Of a stretch of DNA of 64,000 nt, positions 42,615 through 54,964 are shown in pieces. The number at the start of each line of letters is the position of its first letter. Position 1 is the first letter of the stretch. The position numbers and the translations under genes were made by a program. The notes beneath the pieces were generated by a model, which saw only the letters and a list, made by a program, of their open reading frames with translations, was not told the origin of the DNA and made no database searches. The DNA is from Triangularia verruculosa (lineage: Eukaryota; Ascomycota; Sordariomycetes; Sordariales; Podosporaceae): assembly GCA_033296885.1 (NCBI GenBank), contig MU863959.1:100325-164324 (forward strand), given 5' to 3'.

Positions 42615-45458
42615 TTACTTCGGCGTCAACACCACCCCCTCATACTCCTTACTCCTGATAATCTCGAGAGTCTGCAAGAAGTGCTTCTTGCTGGCGTCCA
42701 CACTCGCGCTGTCCTGCTGGTTGCCGGCAAGATTGGAGTGGATGAGCTCGATGAGTCCGTTGAGGTACTTTGTGGTAACCTGTCCCCCACACTGTCAGCA
42801 ACCATCATAACGTTAATGCAGACAAATACACATACCGACTCGTTCTTCTGGTCAAAGTAGTACACATATCGATCCAGAATCTCCACAAACAGCTCAATAC
42901 TTGTCGCCGTCTCCATGCAGCTATCCGCCACCCTCAGCGCACGCTGCAGACACTCGAGCACTCTCTTGCCATCCCGATACAGCTGTTGTTCATTAGCAGA
43001 CATCCCATGACGCGTAACATCAGAGGTACTCACATCCTCCTCTCCCTCCCCCTCCTCCCCTCCATTCGCCGGCGTAGCCCACCACAAATGACTAGCCAAA
43101 TACACCGCCCGGCACTGATCCGGCTTCCTCAACAGCTTGCTCGCATGTTGCGCGCACTTCGTAATCAGGGTATCGTAATTCTCCTTGCCAAAGTTCCTCG
43201 TCCTGTGCAGCGCGCTGGCAATCACGCAAACCGCTTGGAACTGCGCCTTCGAATCGCTCACCGCTTCCTCGTACACCGTAAAGGCTTGCGCAAAGAACTC
43301 GTACGCCACTTCCTCGAACCCCGCCTGGTCGGCAACCTGTCCGCACGAGCAAAACAGCCTCAGCGAAAGCTCCGCTGCGCCAGAGCCGTTCACCCTCGTG
43401 TAGAGCGTCGACACTGCCGAGTGCAAGAACTTGAACAAGGCTGAGGACTGCGAAGACCAGTTGTCGTCGTAGTGCTCCCGTTTCTTGAAGCGGCGGGCGA
43501 GTTTGAGGCCGGCTGTGATTAGTGGCGGGGTGGTGGTTCGGATACGCTCGTTGCCTTCGGCGTATGCCTTCCTTGTCATTTGAAGGAGACGGAACTGGGT
43601 GTCGTTGTCTTCGGAGTGGAGAAGGTGAATGAGTCTTGCCAGCCACCCTTGCTCTTCCATCGTCTCGTCTGTCTCTAGCGCGCGAGCGCGGGGCTGAACG
43701 ACACCTGGATAGCCTGCTGGCGCTTGTGACCCTTCCTTGATCAGGACTTTAAGGATTTCCAACACATTTTCTAGCTGTGCCGGCGTAGATATTAAAGTGT
43801 GGCTTTTGAGGAGTTTTCTGGCTACCTCACCAGCAACGGCTCTTCGAGTAGGGTATGTCTGGGATTGGAAGAGAGGAACGTATGTTGGAAGGGACAGCGC
43901 CGTGAAGAGCGACACATATCTTTTCAATGGGCTCTGCAGAAGTGCAAGAAGACTCTGCTGCGCTGGTTGAGAATGGAGGTCGGGGCTGCTGGCGTGCTCT
44001 TTTACCTTGCTATTGGCATAGTCGAAGATCTGGTCGACGTAATCCAGCCGCTCGGGGTAGATGTTGAGCGCCAGATTGGTCAAAGATACACAAAGGGCGA
44101 TTGTATCTTGAATGGGAAGATGCTGTGCCTGCACGAGATTCTTGACTTGGCCAAAAAATATCTCATATAGCCGAACGTTCTCTGGTATGCCTCGCCGTTT
44201 CTTTGCCGGCTCGGACTCGGCAGTGTCAACCGCAGTTGCTTCCGTGTCGGCCACTGAGGGCGCTGGCTGTTCTTCTTTGTTTGGGGTTTCTGCAGTTGAC
44301 GGGGTATCATCCTGACTCTGATCGCCGTTTCGTGGGACGTCGCTTGTATCGGCTGGTTGCTCCGTACTTTGTGCTTGCGCATTCAACTTGCCGAGTTTGA
44401 CCTTCTCCAGCAATTCTGCCAAAGCATCCTCCTCCATCTTGCCCCTGTCTTCGTCAGCCTCGTCCTGCGACTCCCGTTCCGCATAACTCGACAGTCTATC
44501 CATCAAGCCAATCACAATAGCCTTCACATCGACATGAGGATTGAGTCTAGAGACGGCGCCGAGAAACTGGTCCAGTGTGTAGAGATGGAATTCGTCCGGG
44601 AAAACTTGGGTGATGACTTCGAGAAGATATTCTTGGGCCAAGACATCTCGGCATTGAACAACCTGCTCCAGAAGCGGCGCGAGAATTCCGTTCTTGTACG
44701 CCGCTAGGTCGACAAGCTGGCTCAATCTGACAATATTGCTCCCCACCAACAGCTGAAGCTCCTTTCGTTCCTGGGTGCGCTGATCGCGCTCTCTCGAATG
44801 TCCCTGGTGCTGAAGACGCACCCAGAGTTTGTTCATCTCGACAAAGTTGGTGAGGACGAAGTTGATGGAGTCCTGGAGGTTTCCTTCGGGTCCGTCGGAG
44901 TCGCCAGTCGGCAAGTAGTCCCTGGCTTGGCCCATGAGATAGTAGCGCAGAAACAAGCCGCGTATAGGATGTTGCACTCCCCGGCTCATGTCCATCATAT
45001 CTTTCATGAGCTCCTTGACAGGGGCACCCTCGACCGACATGTAGGCTGTTCCGACGGTCATCATAAGGTATAACCGGGGTATGATGTTGCCGGCATACTG
45101 CACGAGCTCGTAGAGATCGGCCAGGTGATTTACGGGGTGGTTCTCCCGGAGGTGGACAGAGAGATATCTGAGGGCATCGAATACGGACATGTACAATTCG
45201 TAGTATTGCTTCGGGCCGAGGCTGCTAGTCCGGAGCTCGGAGACGAGGGTAGAGCTATCAGATGTCGGGGCAAGTCAGCACGCGGTGCAGCGACCTCTAC
45301 AATTGCGGCGGTGGAAAAACAGACCAGCACTTGAGAGCGTCCATCAGCTTCCCTGGCGTATCCAGACATTTGCGCATCATTGCGGTCTGCTGGCGCACGG
45401 CAATCAAGGCATCTTCAAGCAGGCGGGCCTGGTCCTCAGGCGGCGCGGGGGTTGACAT
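42615..45458 (-). CDS. VPS35: Vps35, retromer cargo-recognition subunit, 888 aa
   Basis: Vps35 is the helical solenoid scaffold of retromer, which returns receptors from endosomes to the Golgi. Exons 45458-45325, 45254-43034, 42982-42836 and 42779-42615 join in frame. The third intron is only 51 bases and in frame, so it is easily missed. It has a GTGAGT donor, a CTAAT branch-like site and a CAACAG acceptor, and its removal restores the family-like EEDLYRDGKRVLECLQ. The PRLYLMM motif that binds Vps26 is near residue 104. RG.FLRYYL, DLAAYK and the C-terminal YFDQKNES...KYLNGLIELI segments match the family. An acidic, poorly conserved linker occupies about residues 290-350. The length is usual for fungi. 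The adjacent Vps70-like receptor gene is suggestive of trafficking context but not proof of a link. Confidence 0.95.
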
Positions 45459-46266
45459 GATGCGATTGTGGTGTTCCTAGCTATCCTGCGGAAGACTAGG
45501 AAATGGGAGCGAAAGTTGTCAGCGGCCTGCGCAGTGTATCGAAGATTGTGTATCTTTTGTAGCTCGTGATGATGGACGGTGCGTCTGGCGGGCAAGGGGA
45601 AAGATGACGACGCATTGAAGAGCATTGAGAGCTGGCTGAGCTTCCATCAGGTCAGTAACAGGACCACTATAGTGCAGGGGTCCCGCCCACCGTGCCAGTT
45701 CATTGCGAGCACAGAGCACCTACAAGAGATTACGTAACTGCCCAGGCTACCAGCACGTGACAGCTCCACCAATCCGAGCAGTCGGTCGAAATCCTGTCTT
45801 ATCGATCAGATTCCCATCACGATTTCTCTCGCTCATAGGTGACCAGCTAGGCAGGCGGCTGTTTGACGGTTTTACACATCAAAACGAGAACATATTCCTT
45901 GTGCTGAAGGATACCGCCAGTGTATTATTTCAGGAACTCATCGTGTTATTTTAAAATCGTCCAGAATGCCGCGCACATTCTTATCATGGAATAGGCTCCA
46001 AAGGCGGACGCCATGGCTGATCTCGAGAACTCGAACCACTCGAACAGGGAGTGGGGAGTGCGGCATGATAAGTCTGAAAGCTTGACTGATTAAAGGTTTT
46101 TTCCCAATTTCTTTTTCTTTTCCTGTTCCTTCTTTCTCTCTTTAATCACAACCTTCGCGTTGTACACGACCCCCGAAAACTATCACCCGATCACCACACC
46201 ATCGACGAAATATCCACAGCCAGACCGCAAAGCAACACCTAGTCAACAGCAGCGATAGTCGACAAT
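45459..46266. other. divergent promoter region
   Basis: Separates VPS35 (minus) from the F-box/ankyrin gene (plus). A long CT-rich leader (46090-46266) runs up to the ATG at 46267. No additional gene recognised. Confidence 0.45.
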
Positions 46267-49200
46267 ATGGTGGGCTTCAATAGGCTACCAAACGAACTGC
46301 TGTGGATGGTGTATGAGAACATCGACGGTATCCGAGATGCACCAGGCAGATTATGCACCGACTCAAGATGTCTTACCGGCATCGACTACTTCTCGAATGT
46401 TGCTGCGCTTACTCTCCTGAATAGACGTTGTCGTGATATTTTCAAGCCAGCGCTCTTCCACTGCTGCGGCAGCGTCTACGCGATACGCTGGGCGGTCCAA
46501 AACAAGAGGATCGATGTTCTCCAGGCCACTCTGCGCCATGCCGGCACCCCAGAGGTCAAACGCGACCTAGTCAACCGGGAGGCCTACATTTGCCTGGAGC
46601 CAGTGGCCTTCCGACATCCTCCACGGGAGCGCGCCGTGAAATGGCCTTTGGAGCTTGCGTGTTCCAGGGGATACGACGACATTGTTTCCCTCCTCCTTGA
46701 TGCGGGTGCAGATGCTGCGGCAACCAGCAGCAGAACCATATCCAACCCCAGGCATTGGTATTGCCTGTGCATGTATTCAGGTATGCGCCAGGATAACTAC
46801 CAGAAAATGAATCCCCTTCGTCGCGCCATTTGCAGCAGCCATTCAAGCACGGCTTTGCTACTTCTCCAAAGAAATGCGCCGTTCCCCAGTGTTTTCCAGG
46901 TATCCTCCGGCATCTATTATCCCAACGTTTTGCACTCTGCTATGGCTCACGGCGATGTGGTTCTTGTTGATTTTCTACTTCGTCAGCTTCCAGACCGAGT
47001 GGAGGAGGAACAAAACAGGACGTACTGGCCAAGCTGTCTGTCCCCCCTGGTGAAATGCGGCGATCATGATGCAGTACGTGCCATTGCCAACTTGATTATG
47101 CAGAACCCAGTGATCCAGGCTAGGAGTCGGCAATCGAAGGGAGAGAGCTGTCACAATGCCGCAGTGTTGGCGATAAGTTGTCGCAATTGGGCAACAGCAT
47201 GTGCCCTGTTAGAGACCTCGCCTGTTGCCTTGCCCGCCGATCTGACACGCGAATGCTTGATGAGCCGGGCGCAGTATGATGACTCCTGGACCCAACAGTA
47301 CCAGGAGTTCTGGCCTCATTTCTATGGTTGGGGATACGACAGCGAGTGGGACGACCAGATCCGGGGCTCCTCCGAGTCGACTCCCTATATGTGTTACGGG
47401 GGCTGGATCACACAACCACGGGATGTCAGGCATTGGCACATCTGGCGAGCTAAGCTAGTGGGGAAACTTCTCCATACCCTGAACCCCAGTTCTCCGTTGG
47501 GCGAGTCCTCACTCGTACATTTCCCTCTCGGCCGGATCCCGCGTCGCGAGCTGGACATCTTGCTCCCCGTCAAAGCTACTTTTACGTCTTTGCAGTGGGC
47601 AATTATAAGCGAGGACATTTTAACGCTTCGCACCGTCATCCAAACAGGCCCACAGCAGGACTTGATGCCACTGGAGGTATACTCCTTTCGATCATTAGCC
47701 CTGCAATTCTTTTCCAGGAGAGATGAAACGCTGCAAAGCACGAAGCCCAACCTGGAAATCTTGGGCCTCTTGCTCGAATCAGGACTGCGCGAAAGAAAGT
47801 CAAGGTACAGGTTTGATATTCCCACAGGCTGCCGCCAGCCACGTTGTTATTCGCTTCTATGCCTGGCTGTGGGAAGGCTAGGTGCCGCCGCCATATCTTC
47901 GGAGATGAGGGAGCACTTTCAACGACTGTTTGATCTGTTGATGGAGAAACTCACTAGAACCAGCATCACGGTGGAGGTTTGGCGCCATGCGACGGCCACG
48001 GCGTTGAGAAACCCTTGCTCTCTCTCTGCAGACATCTGCCGAGGACTCGGCAAACTTGCTGCCAGGCTCAATTTTGCATTCACTGACACGATGACTCTGC
48101 AGCCAGCCCCCAAAGTAACTGATGATAATGCCTCTGGTGTAAGTTGGATGGATTCAATCGTTGATCATGGCAATGAAGCACAGTTGGAAGCATTGTTGTC
48201 TTTCTGCGACGGCCATGGATTGGGCATCCCAACTACATCTGGAGTAATCTCCCCCTCTGCAATCCTGGTGGCGGCAATTCTCCATCCGACAAATCGACAC
48301 TTCCCCGAAAGGTTACGTCGTTTCGCCGGTAGAGTCAAGGACCTAGGCAAAGGCATGATACCCTTTCTAGGGAACGAACGATTGCTCCATCTTGTATGCG
48401 ACAGATTGGTACCATATTGTCATAACTTCAGCTTATTGACCGAGCTCCTGAATCTAAGCGACGATTGGGACTTCAATGCCGTCGATACATTCCCCGAAAA
48501 TACACCTTTCATGCTACTAGTTCGCCACCAGACGCCGCCTACCATTAGGGCTATTAAACTTGCCACCTCCCATGGTGCTGACCCTTACCTGTCTACCCGC
48601 AGTCCAAATTCCGCCGGCAAAGGAGGTAGGGTATGGGATATGAAGTTGCCTTATCCCGAACTTCTTGCAGGCTCTTGCATGGCATTGTTCAAACAACAGA
48701 TGGGCTCCCAGTCACAGCATCATTGCACTGGTTCCTCTGCATTTGAACAGGTGGGTTACGCTTGACTTGTCCCCCAACATCTTTCTCATTTGAGGAATGA
48801 ATGCTGACATGTTGTTTCTCTTATTTACAGGCCATTTGGCACCGCCATGACAAGATTGTCAAGGAGATTCTGGCAAACACACCTCCGAGCTCAATAAAAG
48901 ATGCCGCGATCTTTTCGGTGCTCCCAATCATCAAGCAGTGCAAACAACCCAACTCAGGTCCCTGGGCTGCCAGAACCAGCGAGTTTGAATCGGGATATCG
49001 CCAGCAGTTGCACATGGAGACACTTGCTGTTCGCTCCATCGGACTAGAAACACCACCTCATCAACTGCTGTTTGACATTTTCGAGGAAGCCGTAAAACAG
49101 TTTTTGTTGGCGCCTGCACTTGCGCCTGCTCGACAGCACAGAACGCAACATCTTCTAGGTCTCCTTACCGAGCTCATCTCTCTCGGAGCGGATGTCAATC

Positions 49201-49709
49201 AGGGCATACAAGGTTGTTGCAGCTCGTCACGGTATTTGGCTTGCAACCCGCCGACACGGTTCTGTCGCAGCTTGGCAGCACAGCTGAACGCGTACATCCA
49301 TGAGAACCGAAACTTGTGTTATCTTATCAACGGCTACGCGCTGTTTAATTTGCCCCTCGAACATTTCAAGGTCGTACGCTGGAGGCTCCCACAACTCGCC
49401 AACATACTGAGACGTACTTTTACTGTTGTTCCGGCGTCTGGTTCTGAAGGCATGAGCTCAGCTTCCGAAACTGCCACTCATCAAGTAGTCTGCCATCCCG
49501 AGCATGTTATTAATCCTGCCGCCTTTCTGGCGTCGCAAGCCGGGCCGGATGACGAGGTCGGGATATGCGATGAAGTCTATCTAGGGGTTCGTCTGTACGG
49601 CTGGACTACAGCACGGCACTTTGAAGCTCAAAGTTTATCAGACATCGACACAGAACTACGCTTGAGTGAAGGAGGGCTACTCCATGGTCACCATCAATTA
49701 GCCCTTTAG
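46267..49709 (+). CDS. F-box-like and ankyrin-repeat protein, 1120 aa
   Basis: Exons 46267-48750 and 48831-49709 join in phase 0 across an 80-base intron ending in TTATTTACAG. The N-terminus is an F-box-like helix set (FNRLPNELLWMVYENID), which would bind Skp1 in an SCF ubiquitin ligase. Ankyrin-type helices follow: ELACSRGYDDIVSLLLDAGA (about residue 135), NPLRRAICSS...ALLLLQRNA and VLHSAMAHGDVVLVDFLLRQ. More diverged repeats run through to about residue 800, one of them ATSHGADPYLSTR. The exon 2 part resumes with HRHDKIVKEIL. Such proteins are numerous and fast-evolving in filamentous fungi. The target is unknown. Confidence 0.8.
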
Positions 49710-50179
49710 CTGGTTTGAATGGATACAAGTTGGGGACCTGGCATTGGGGACAGCTGCAATCTCACAGGAAGCTTACCGAACAAGGTTGTGTTGCTGTTGA
49801 TGCCAGGATCTGGTAGTTGGTGCAAAACATCTACCACTCGGCGGCTTCAGACTAGATCCAAGTCCAAATGACAACTGGTTGGAACCTTGATCCTCTTCAG
49901 CTCCGCTTCTTTGGGGGTTATGTTGGAGGAGCTGCGCCAAGAAATGGCCAGGGTGGCCTGCAGGAAAGCTTTTGCTGCTGTGCCACATCCCATCATCAAC
50001 AGTTGCTCACCTCAGCTTTTAGTTCATCATTCATCAGCATTATAAAAATAACGTTGCTCCCCGAAATCTTAGATTCGTTATTGTTTCAACGTTGTCACCG
50101 TCCAATCCTTGATTCCCTTTCACACACCCCGAACACCTAGCAAACCATTCCCACGGGCCACCAGCAGCAAGCGCCCAAC
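49710..50179. other. intergenic region
   Basis: Promoter of the downstream membrane-protein gene, with a CT/CA-rich leader from about 50080. No other feature. Confidence 0.4.
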
Positions 50180-51440
50180 ATGGCCAACAACAATCACAAC
50201 CCCTCAAGAATACTTCCGATGTTCCTCATTCTCCCCCTCCTTGCGCTGGGTATCTACGGAACAATGGTCAACGGTTTTGAGACGGGCTTCTTTGCCATAT
50301 TGACCGCCACCTCTGCAAATTTGGACAACGGAGCTTACGTGCCAGGTGGACCACCTTTTGACCCGCGATACACCGGTAACAAGGCGATTGACACCCAGTT
50401 GGCCAACCTCATCGGCTTTTTCAGCGGTCTCATCAACGGCGAACGGAAGTGGGACGTCGATCTGGCGTATCTCTGGACCATGGGCATGTTCTTCTCCGGT
50501 TGGGCTTTGGTCAGCGTCGAGGCGCATCGCAGAGCAAACCGAGGGAGAGTCATCAGCTGGTAAGTTTCACAACTCCCAACGCGACCTTTTGTGGTTGAGA
50601 GCAGCAATTTGATGCGGGGAGTTGCATAGGACAAACACTTTTGGCATTCTCGTCCAGATTTTCAGCTACCTCCTGGGCGCTTGTTCGTATCTCATCGTTC
50701 ATTTATTCACGACATCCCCAGCAACAGACGATGCTTCGGTTCCAGATGGGGAGGTCAGACATCTCCCGTTGAGCATGACGCTGGCGTATATCATGCCCAT
50801 GGTATTGATGTCGTTGCCCACGCCATCAATTATCCCCGGTAAATTTCATTACGACATGGCTGCACTATGGCAGATCTTTCCCATCCTGCAGTTCCTTATC
50901 CAACGCGGTCTCAATTTTGCTTGCTCCCCTCGTTCAGACAGCAGCAAACAGGCAAACGGGATTGGGAAGTCCCTCGCCAACCACTACCGTTTTGTCATTT
51001 TTACCGCGGTCTTGGTTCATCTCCCTGTCTTGCTGGTGTCACTAACACCCGCCTCCATGGCGTTTGGCCCGGTCTGGCTGAGGGACATGATCACCGAAAC
51101 GACATTCAGTAACGTGTTTGTGCCTTACGCGGTTTGGAACCCGCCTGTGGTTGATCCAGTCAACGTGGCAGCGCTAGGCGGGGACAACAAAGCCGAGTTG
51201 AGTTGGTTGCCGGGGTTGACGAAACACTTTCTGCATTATGATATCGGGAGCCCTACTCTCGCGATTCTGGTTTGGGCTGGGTATAATTACAGGGCTGCTG
51301 CTAGGAACGGTGGTGGAATCGGGATTGAGAAGATCGTTGGGTGGCTTCTAGTTGGGGGTCCGGTGGCTCTGGCAACGGTTTTGATGTGGGAGAGAGATGA
51401 AAGGATTGCCAGGGCTAGAGATGGAAAGAAGGGCCAGTAG
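50180..51440 (+). CDS. polytopic membrane protein, unknown function, 396 aa
   Basis: Exons 50180-50559 and 50630-51440 join in phase 2. About seven to nine hydrophobic helices can be seen, for example MFLILPLLALGIYGTMV, LWTMGMFFSGWALVSVEA, FGILVQIFSYLLGACSYLIV, FVIFTAVLVHLPVLLVSL and IVGWLLVGGPVALATVLMW. Several loops are conserved-looking (HYDMAALWQIFPILQ, HYDIGSPTLAILVWAGYNY). The arrangement recalls small fungal integral membrane proteins, some of which sit in terpenoid gene clusters. However, no prenyltransferase, P450 or polyketide gene is next to it, so I do not assign that role. No signal peptide apart from TM1. Confidence 0.7.
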
Positions 51441-51766
51441 GAGAGGGAAGAGGTGTGGTATTTGCTGTGGGGGAGTGCGTAGTGAAAGAGGAGTTGCTGA
51501 TCGGCACTGTGGGAACCGGGTAACTAGGTCTAGTAGGCGACATTCTGGATAAATATGTTTCCAAGCGCGCCAATCATCAATTCCTGAACGACAAAATCAA
51601 GTACAGTGTTCGGGTAAACGTAACCCTTCCAGTCCAATAAAGCTTCTCAACATGCCCAGTTTAGCGCAACGCGTTTACACAGTTCAATGTCATTCATCCT
51701 ACAAGTCTCAGCTGACATCAACAGTGTACCTCGTTTTCCCAACTATCTACACCCATTCAAATCAAA
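51441..51766. other. short intergenic region
   Basis: Promoter of the esterase gene. Nothing else recognised. Confidence 0.4.
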
Positions 51767-52689
51767 ATGAAGCCCTTCCATTTTCTGCTATCATGTCTCT
51801 CCATACGCGAAGCTTGCGCTCAGTTGCAGGAGATAACCAACTTCGGCTCCCAGCTCAGCAAAGCCAAGATGTTCGTCTACACTCCGGCCAATCTCCCCCC
51901 TAATCCAGCCATCGTAGTCGGCGTGCACTATTGCACAGGAACGGGGCAAGGCTACTACAACGGGAGTCCCTACAAGCGTCTTGCCGACGAAAAGAAATTC
52001 CTGGTCGTGTATCCAAGTTCACCGAACTCGGGCGGCTGCTGGGATGTGTCCTCTCGGGCTACGCTGCGGCGAGATGGCGGGTCGGACAGCCATGCGATAG
52101 CCAACATGGTGCGGTATGCGATTGACAGGTATAAGGCTGATCGGGCAAGGGTGTATGTTATTGGGGAGTCTTCGGGTGGTATGATGGCTGTATGTTCCCG
52201 CTTCCTCTTCCCACCTGACTAGGACGTTGGACTTACAAAGATGACCAGAGCATACTAGCAGCGGCGTATCCCGATCTTTTCGCCGCAGTGATCAATTACT
52301 CTGGCGTGGCAGCCGGTTGCTTCTTCACTGACTCCGTCGCTGGCTGGAACAGCAACTGCTCAGGTGGTCGTATGACACTTACTCCAGAGCAGTGGGCAAA
52401 CTACGTGTACGACGCGTACCCGGGGTACAATAGCACGAGACCGCGGGTGCAAATCTATCATGGGAGTGTGGATACCACCATTGCGCCGGCAAACTACAAC
52501 TATTCTATTACCCAGTGGACGACAGTGTTTGGATATCCGGGCAGGCCAGTTCAGGAGAGAGCAGACACACCCGAGAGAGGGTATACTACACAGGTGTTTG
52601 GCGAGAGGCTGACTGGGGTGTTTGCAAAAGGGGTGGGCCATGGTGTGCCAGTGCATGGGAATGAGGATATGAAGTTCTTTGGTCTGTGA
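51767..52689 (+). CDS. secreted CE1-family esterase (acetylxylan esterase / feruloyl-esterase-like), 287 aa
   Basis: Removes acetyl or feruloyl groups from plant xylan. Exons 51767-52189 and 52249-52689 join in phase 0. A signal peptide (MKPFHFLLSCLS...) leads into LQEITNFGS, the usual mature start of this group. The alpha/beta-hydrolase triad is visible: nucleophile Ser in GESSGG (about residue 136), Asp in HGSVDTT (about 215) and His in GVGHGVP (about 271). HYCTGTGQGYY forms the oxyanion-side loop and CWDVSS is a family block. There is no carbohydrate-binding module. The neighbouring GH27 gene on the same strand supports a role in hemicellulose use. Confidence 0.9.
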
Positions 52690-53334
52690 CGTATCGGCTG
52701 CTTGCTACCTAGGTTAGGCATAAGATTTGAACAAAGTTATATGTTGGTGGACATTATTCAAGCACAAAGATTGTTTGCGAATAAAACTTAGTTTCGTCTT
52801 TATTCACAAACTTTACGTGAACCCTTTGAGTGCCTGATATTCGACCAAAGCTTTCGAAACATTGCGTAGCAATGCCCTTCATGAACGCGAAGCGCCCGCC
52901 GGAAATATTGATCCTCATGTTACTTACCTAGGTTCGGATCCGAGGACGATACGACATTCAACGCCGTGGATCGACCGTCTGTACGGAACTAGAGCTGATG
53001 TGCATCACAACCCATTGGAGCGCTTCATTCAGGTGTCCTGCAGGTTCGGCCCCACACATCCGATTGGAGGCCGTAGTCCGTCCGGATATTACTTTCTTTT
53101 GCTTGTAGAGCAGACGAGTAGGGCCGGTTCAAACTGATTCAGGTAACAGTCATGACACTGGTTGCACGTCATTAGTGGACCTACGGAGGTAGGTTAGCTC
53201 CAGTACCGGAAGAAATCTTACCGGCGGTTTCTAAGATGATCTCAAAGAGCATATAAAGGTTAAATATCACTTACCCATCATTCCAAGATGTTTTAGACTT
53301 TGAGCATTGAAACCGAGCACCCTAATACTCCATC
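52690..53334. other. intergenic region with GH27 promoter
   Basis: Contains a TATAAA at 53252-53257, about 80 bases before the GH27 start codon. No other gene recognised. Confidence 0.45.
53252..53257 (+). promoter_or_regulatory. TATA box of the alpha-galactosidase gene
   Basis: TATAAA 83 bases before the ATG at 53335, in good position for the core promoter. Confidence 0.5.
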
Positions 53335-54815
53335 ATGAACTCCTGGCAGACTGTTCTCGTCGCACTTACCATACCCCAAGTGGTATCGGGTTTGGACAAT
53401 GGAATTGGATTGAAACCTCACATGGGTTGGAGTAGCTGGGTATGTTACGAGTCTTGTTGTTTCGTTCGTCACAGGTGCAGGCTGACCCTATTCCCAGAAT
53501 GTAGCGCAATGTGACGCGGCATCAGCCAAATATGCTCTCGCCACGGCGGACAAGTTCATTTCCCTCGGACTCAGAGATCTGGGCTATGAATGTGAGTCAT
53601 GCCTCATAGATCCTCCTTGGCCACCACTGATATGTAACAGACATCAACATTGACGACTGCTGGTCAACAAAGAGCCGTGACAGCGCTGGAAGGCTGGTGC
53701 CCGATCCAGCGAAATGGCCCAACGGCATCAAAGCCGTGACCGACAGAATCCATAGTATGGGACTCAAGTTCGGATTGTACGGCTGTGCTGGTGACAAGAC
53801 GTGCGCTGGATATCCAGGAAACGAGGGACACGAAAGAAGTGACGTCGCTCAGCTGGTAAGCTGGGGAGTTGACTTTTGGTAAGGCTCACAAAGACTGTTT
53901 CAAGAAATCTGTTACTTGATAAGTCTGATATGCTTACAACTGCGAATCCACGGGCAGGAAGTACGACAACTGCTATACGCCGTGCCGTCAAAATCCTCGG
54001 CCCCAAACATGCACCAGCCCGGCCGGCACCACCAAGACATGGTATGCGCCGATGAGAGACGCCATACTCGGCGTACAGAATACCAAAAAGCTTCATTTCA
54101 ACCTTTGCAACTGGGGCCGCGACGAAGTCTGGACGTGGGGTGCTTCGTATGGCCACTCATGGAGGTACGCCCCCCAGCCTGTGCCAGCCCACTGCCTTGC
54201 AGCTAACACAAAGAACTTACTAGAATGAGCGTGGACAATTGGGGTGACTGGGCCAGCGTTGAGCGGATCGGCAGCGCGGCTGCCGGCATCCATCAGTACA
54301 GTGGTCCAGGCGGCTTCAATGATCTAGACATGCTGTATCTTGGATCATCCAAGCTCAACGTAAACCAGGAGAGGTTGCATTTTGGCCTCTGGGCCATCAC
54401 CAAGTCCCCGCTCGTGTTGGGTTTGGATCTCGACAAAATCTCCAACTCAACCCTCACCATTGTCAGGAACAAAGGCTTGATTGACATCAACCAGGATTCC
54501 CTCGGCAAGGCGGCAACAACCTTCCGGCCACCGGGCGCGGCAGCACCAGTAGGTGGGAAGATTTACCCGTATTGGGCAGGCCCGCTCTCGGACGGTGTGG
54601 TCATTGGGCTTTGCGCAGGGACCTCGGCAGGCACATACAGCGTCAACTTCAAGGATGTCCCAGGTCTGGGGGGCTCCGGAGCCTATGCGTGGAAAGAGAT
54701 GTACACGGGTCAGACCGGAAATGGGGCCAGTGTTTCTTTCAGTATTGACCTGCACGATATGCGTGTCATCAAGGTCACAAAGGCTGCTCAGAACAAGGAG
54801 AAGGCTCTTTTTTGA
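53335..54815 (+). CDS. secreted alpha-galactosidase, GH27, 411 aa
   Basis: Releases terminal alpha-galactose from galactomannan and raffinose-type sugars. Five exons (53335-53439, 53498-53591, 53641-53878, 53958-54164, 54224-54815) join in frame. A signal peptide (MNSWQTVLVALTIPQVVSG) is followed by the family start GLKPHMGWSSWN and then by YINIDDCW, KFGLYGCAG and DFWKYDNC, whose Asp (about residue 149) is the nucleophile. The acid/base Asp lies in RMSVD (about 219). GGFNDLDML and FGLWAITKSPLVLG follow, with a beta-sandwich at the C-terminus. Introns split the conserved motifs cleanly (GYE|YINIDD, DFW|KYDNC, SWR|MSVD), so the exon model is well supported. It lies 0.65 kb after the CE1 esterase on the same strand. 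Confidence 0.94.
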
Positions 54816-54964
54816 GTTATAGGCAGATCAGTGTCAAATTTCGACCCCACTTCGCCCCTTTCTATCCCCCGGCCAACAACGTGCATTTGTTTTGTCTACC
54901 CCTGATTGCCTGTGAACCAGCCTTGCAGCCTCCCATCACTTGCCGACTGAACACCAATGGCATT

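Noticed and set aside
43092..43646. Minus-strand frame of 184 codons
   Set aside because: Lies wholly within the VPS35 exon in another frame.
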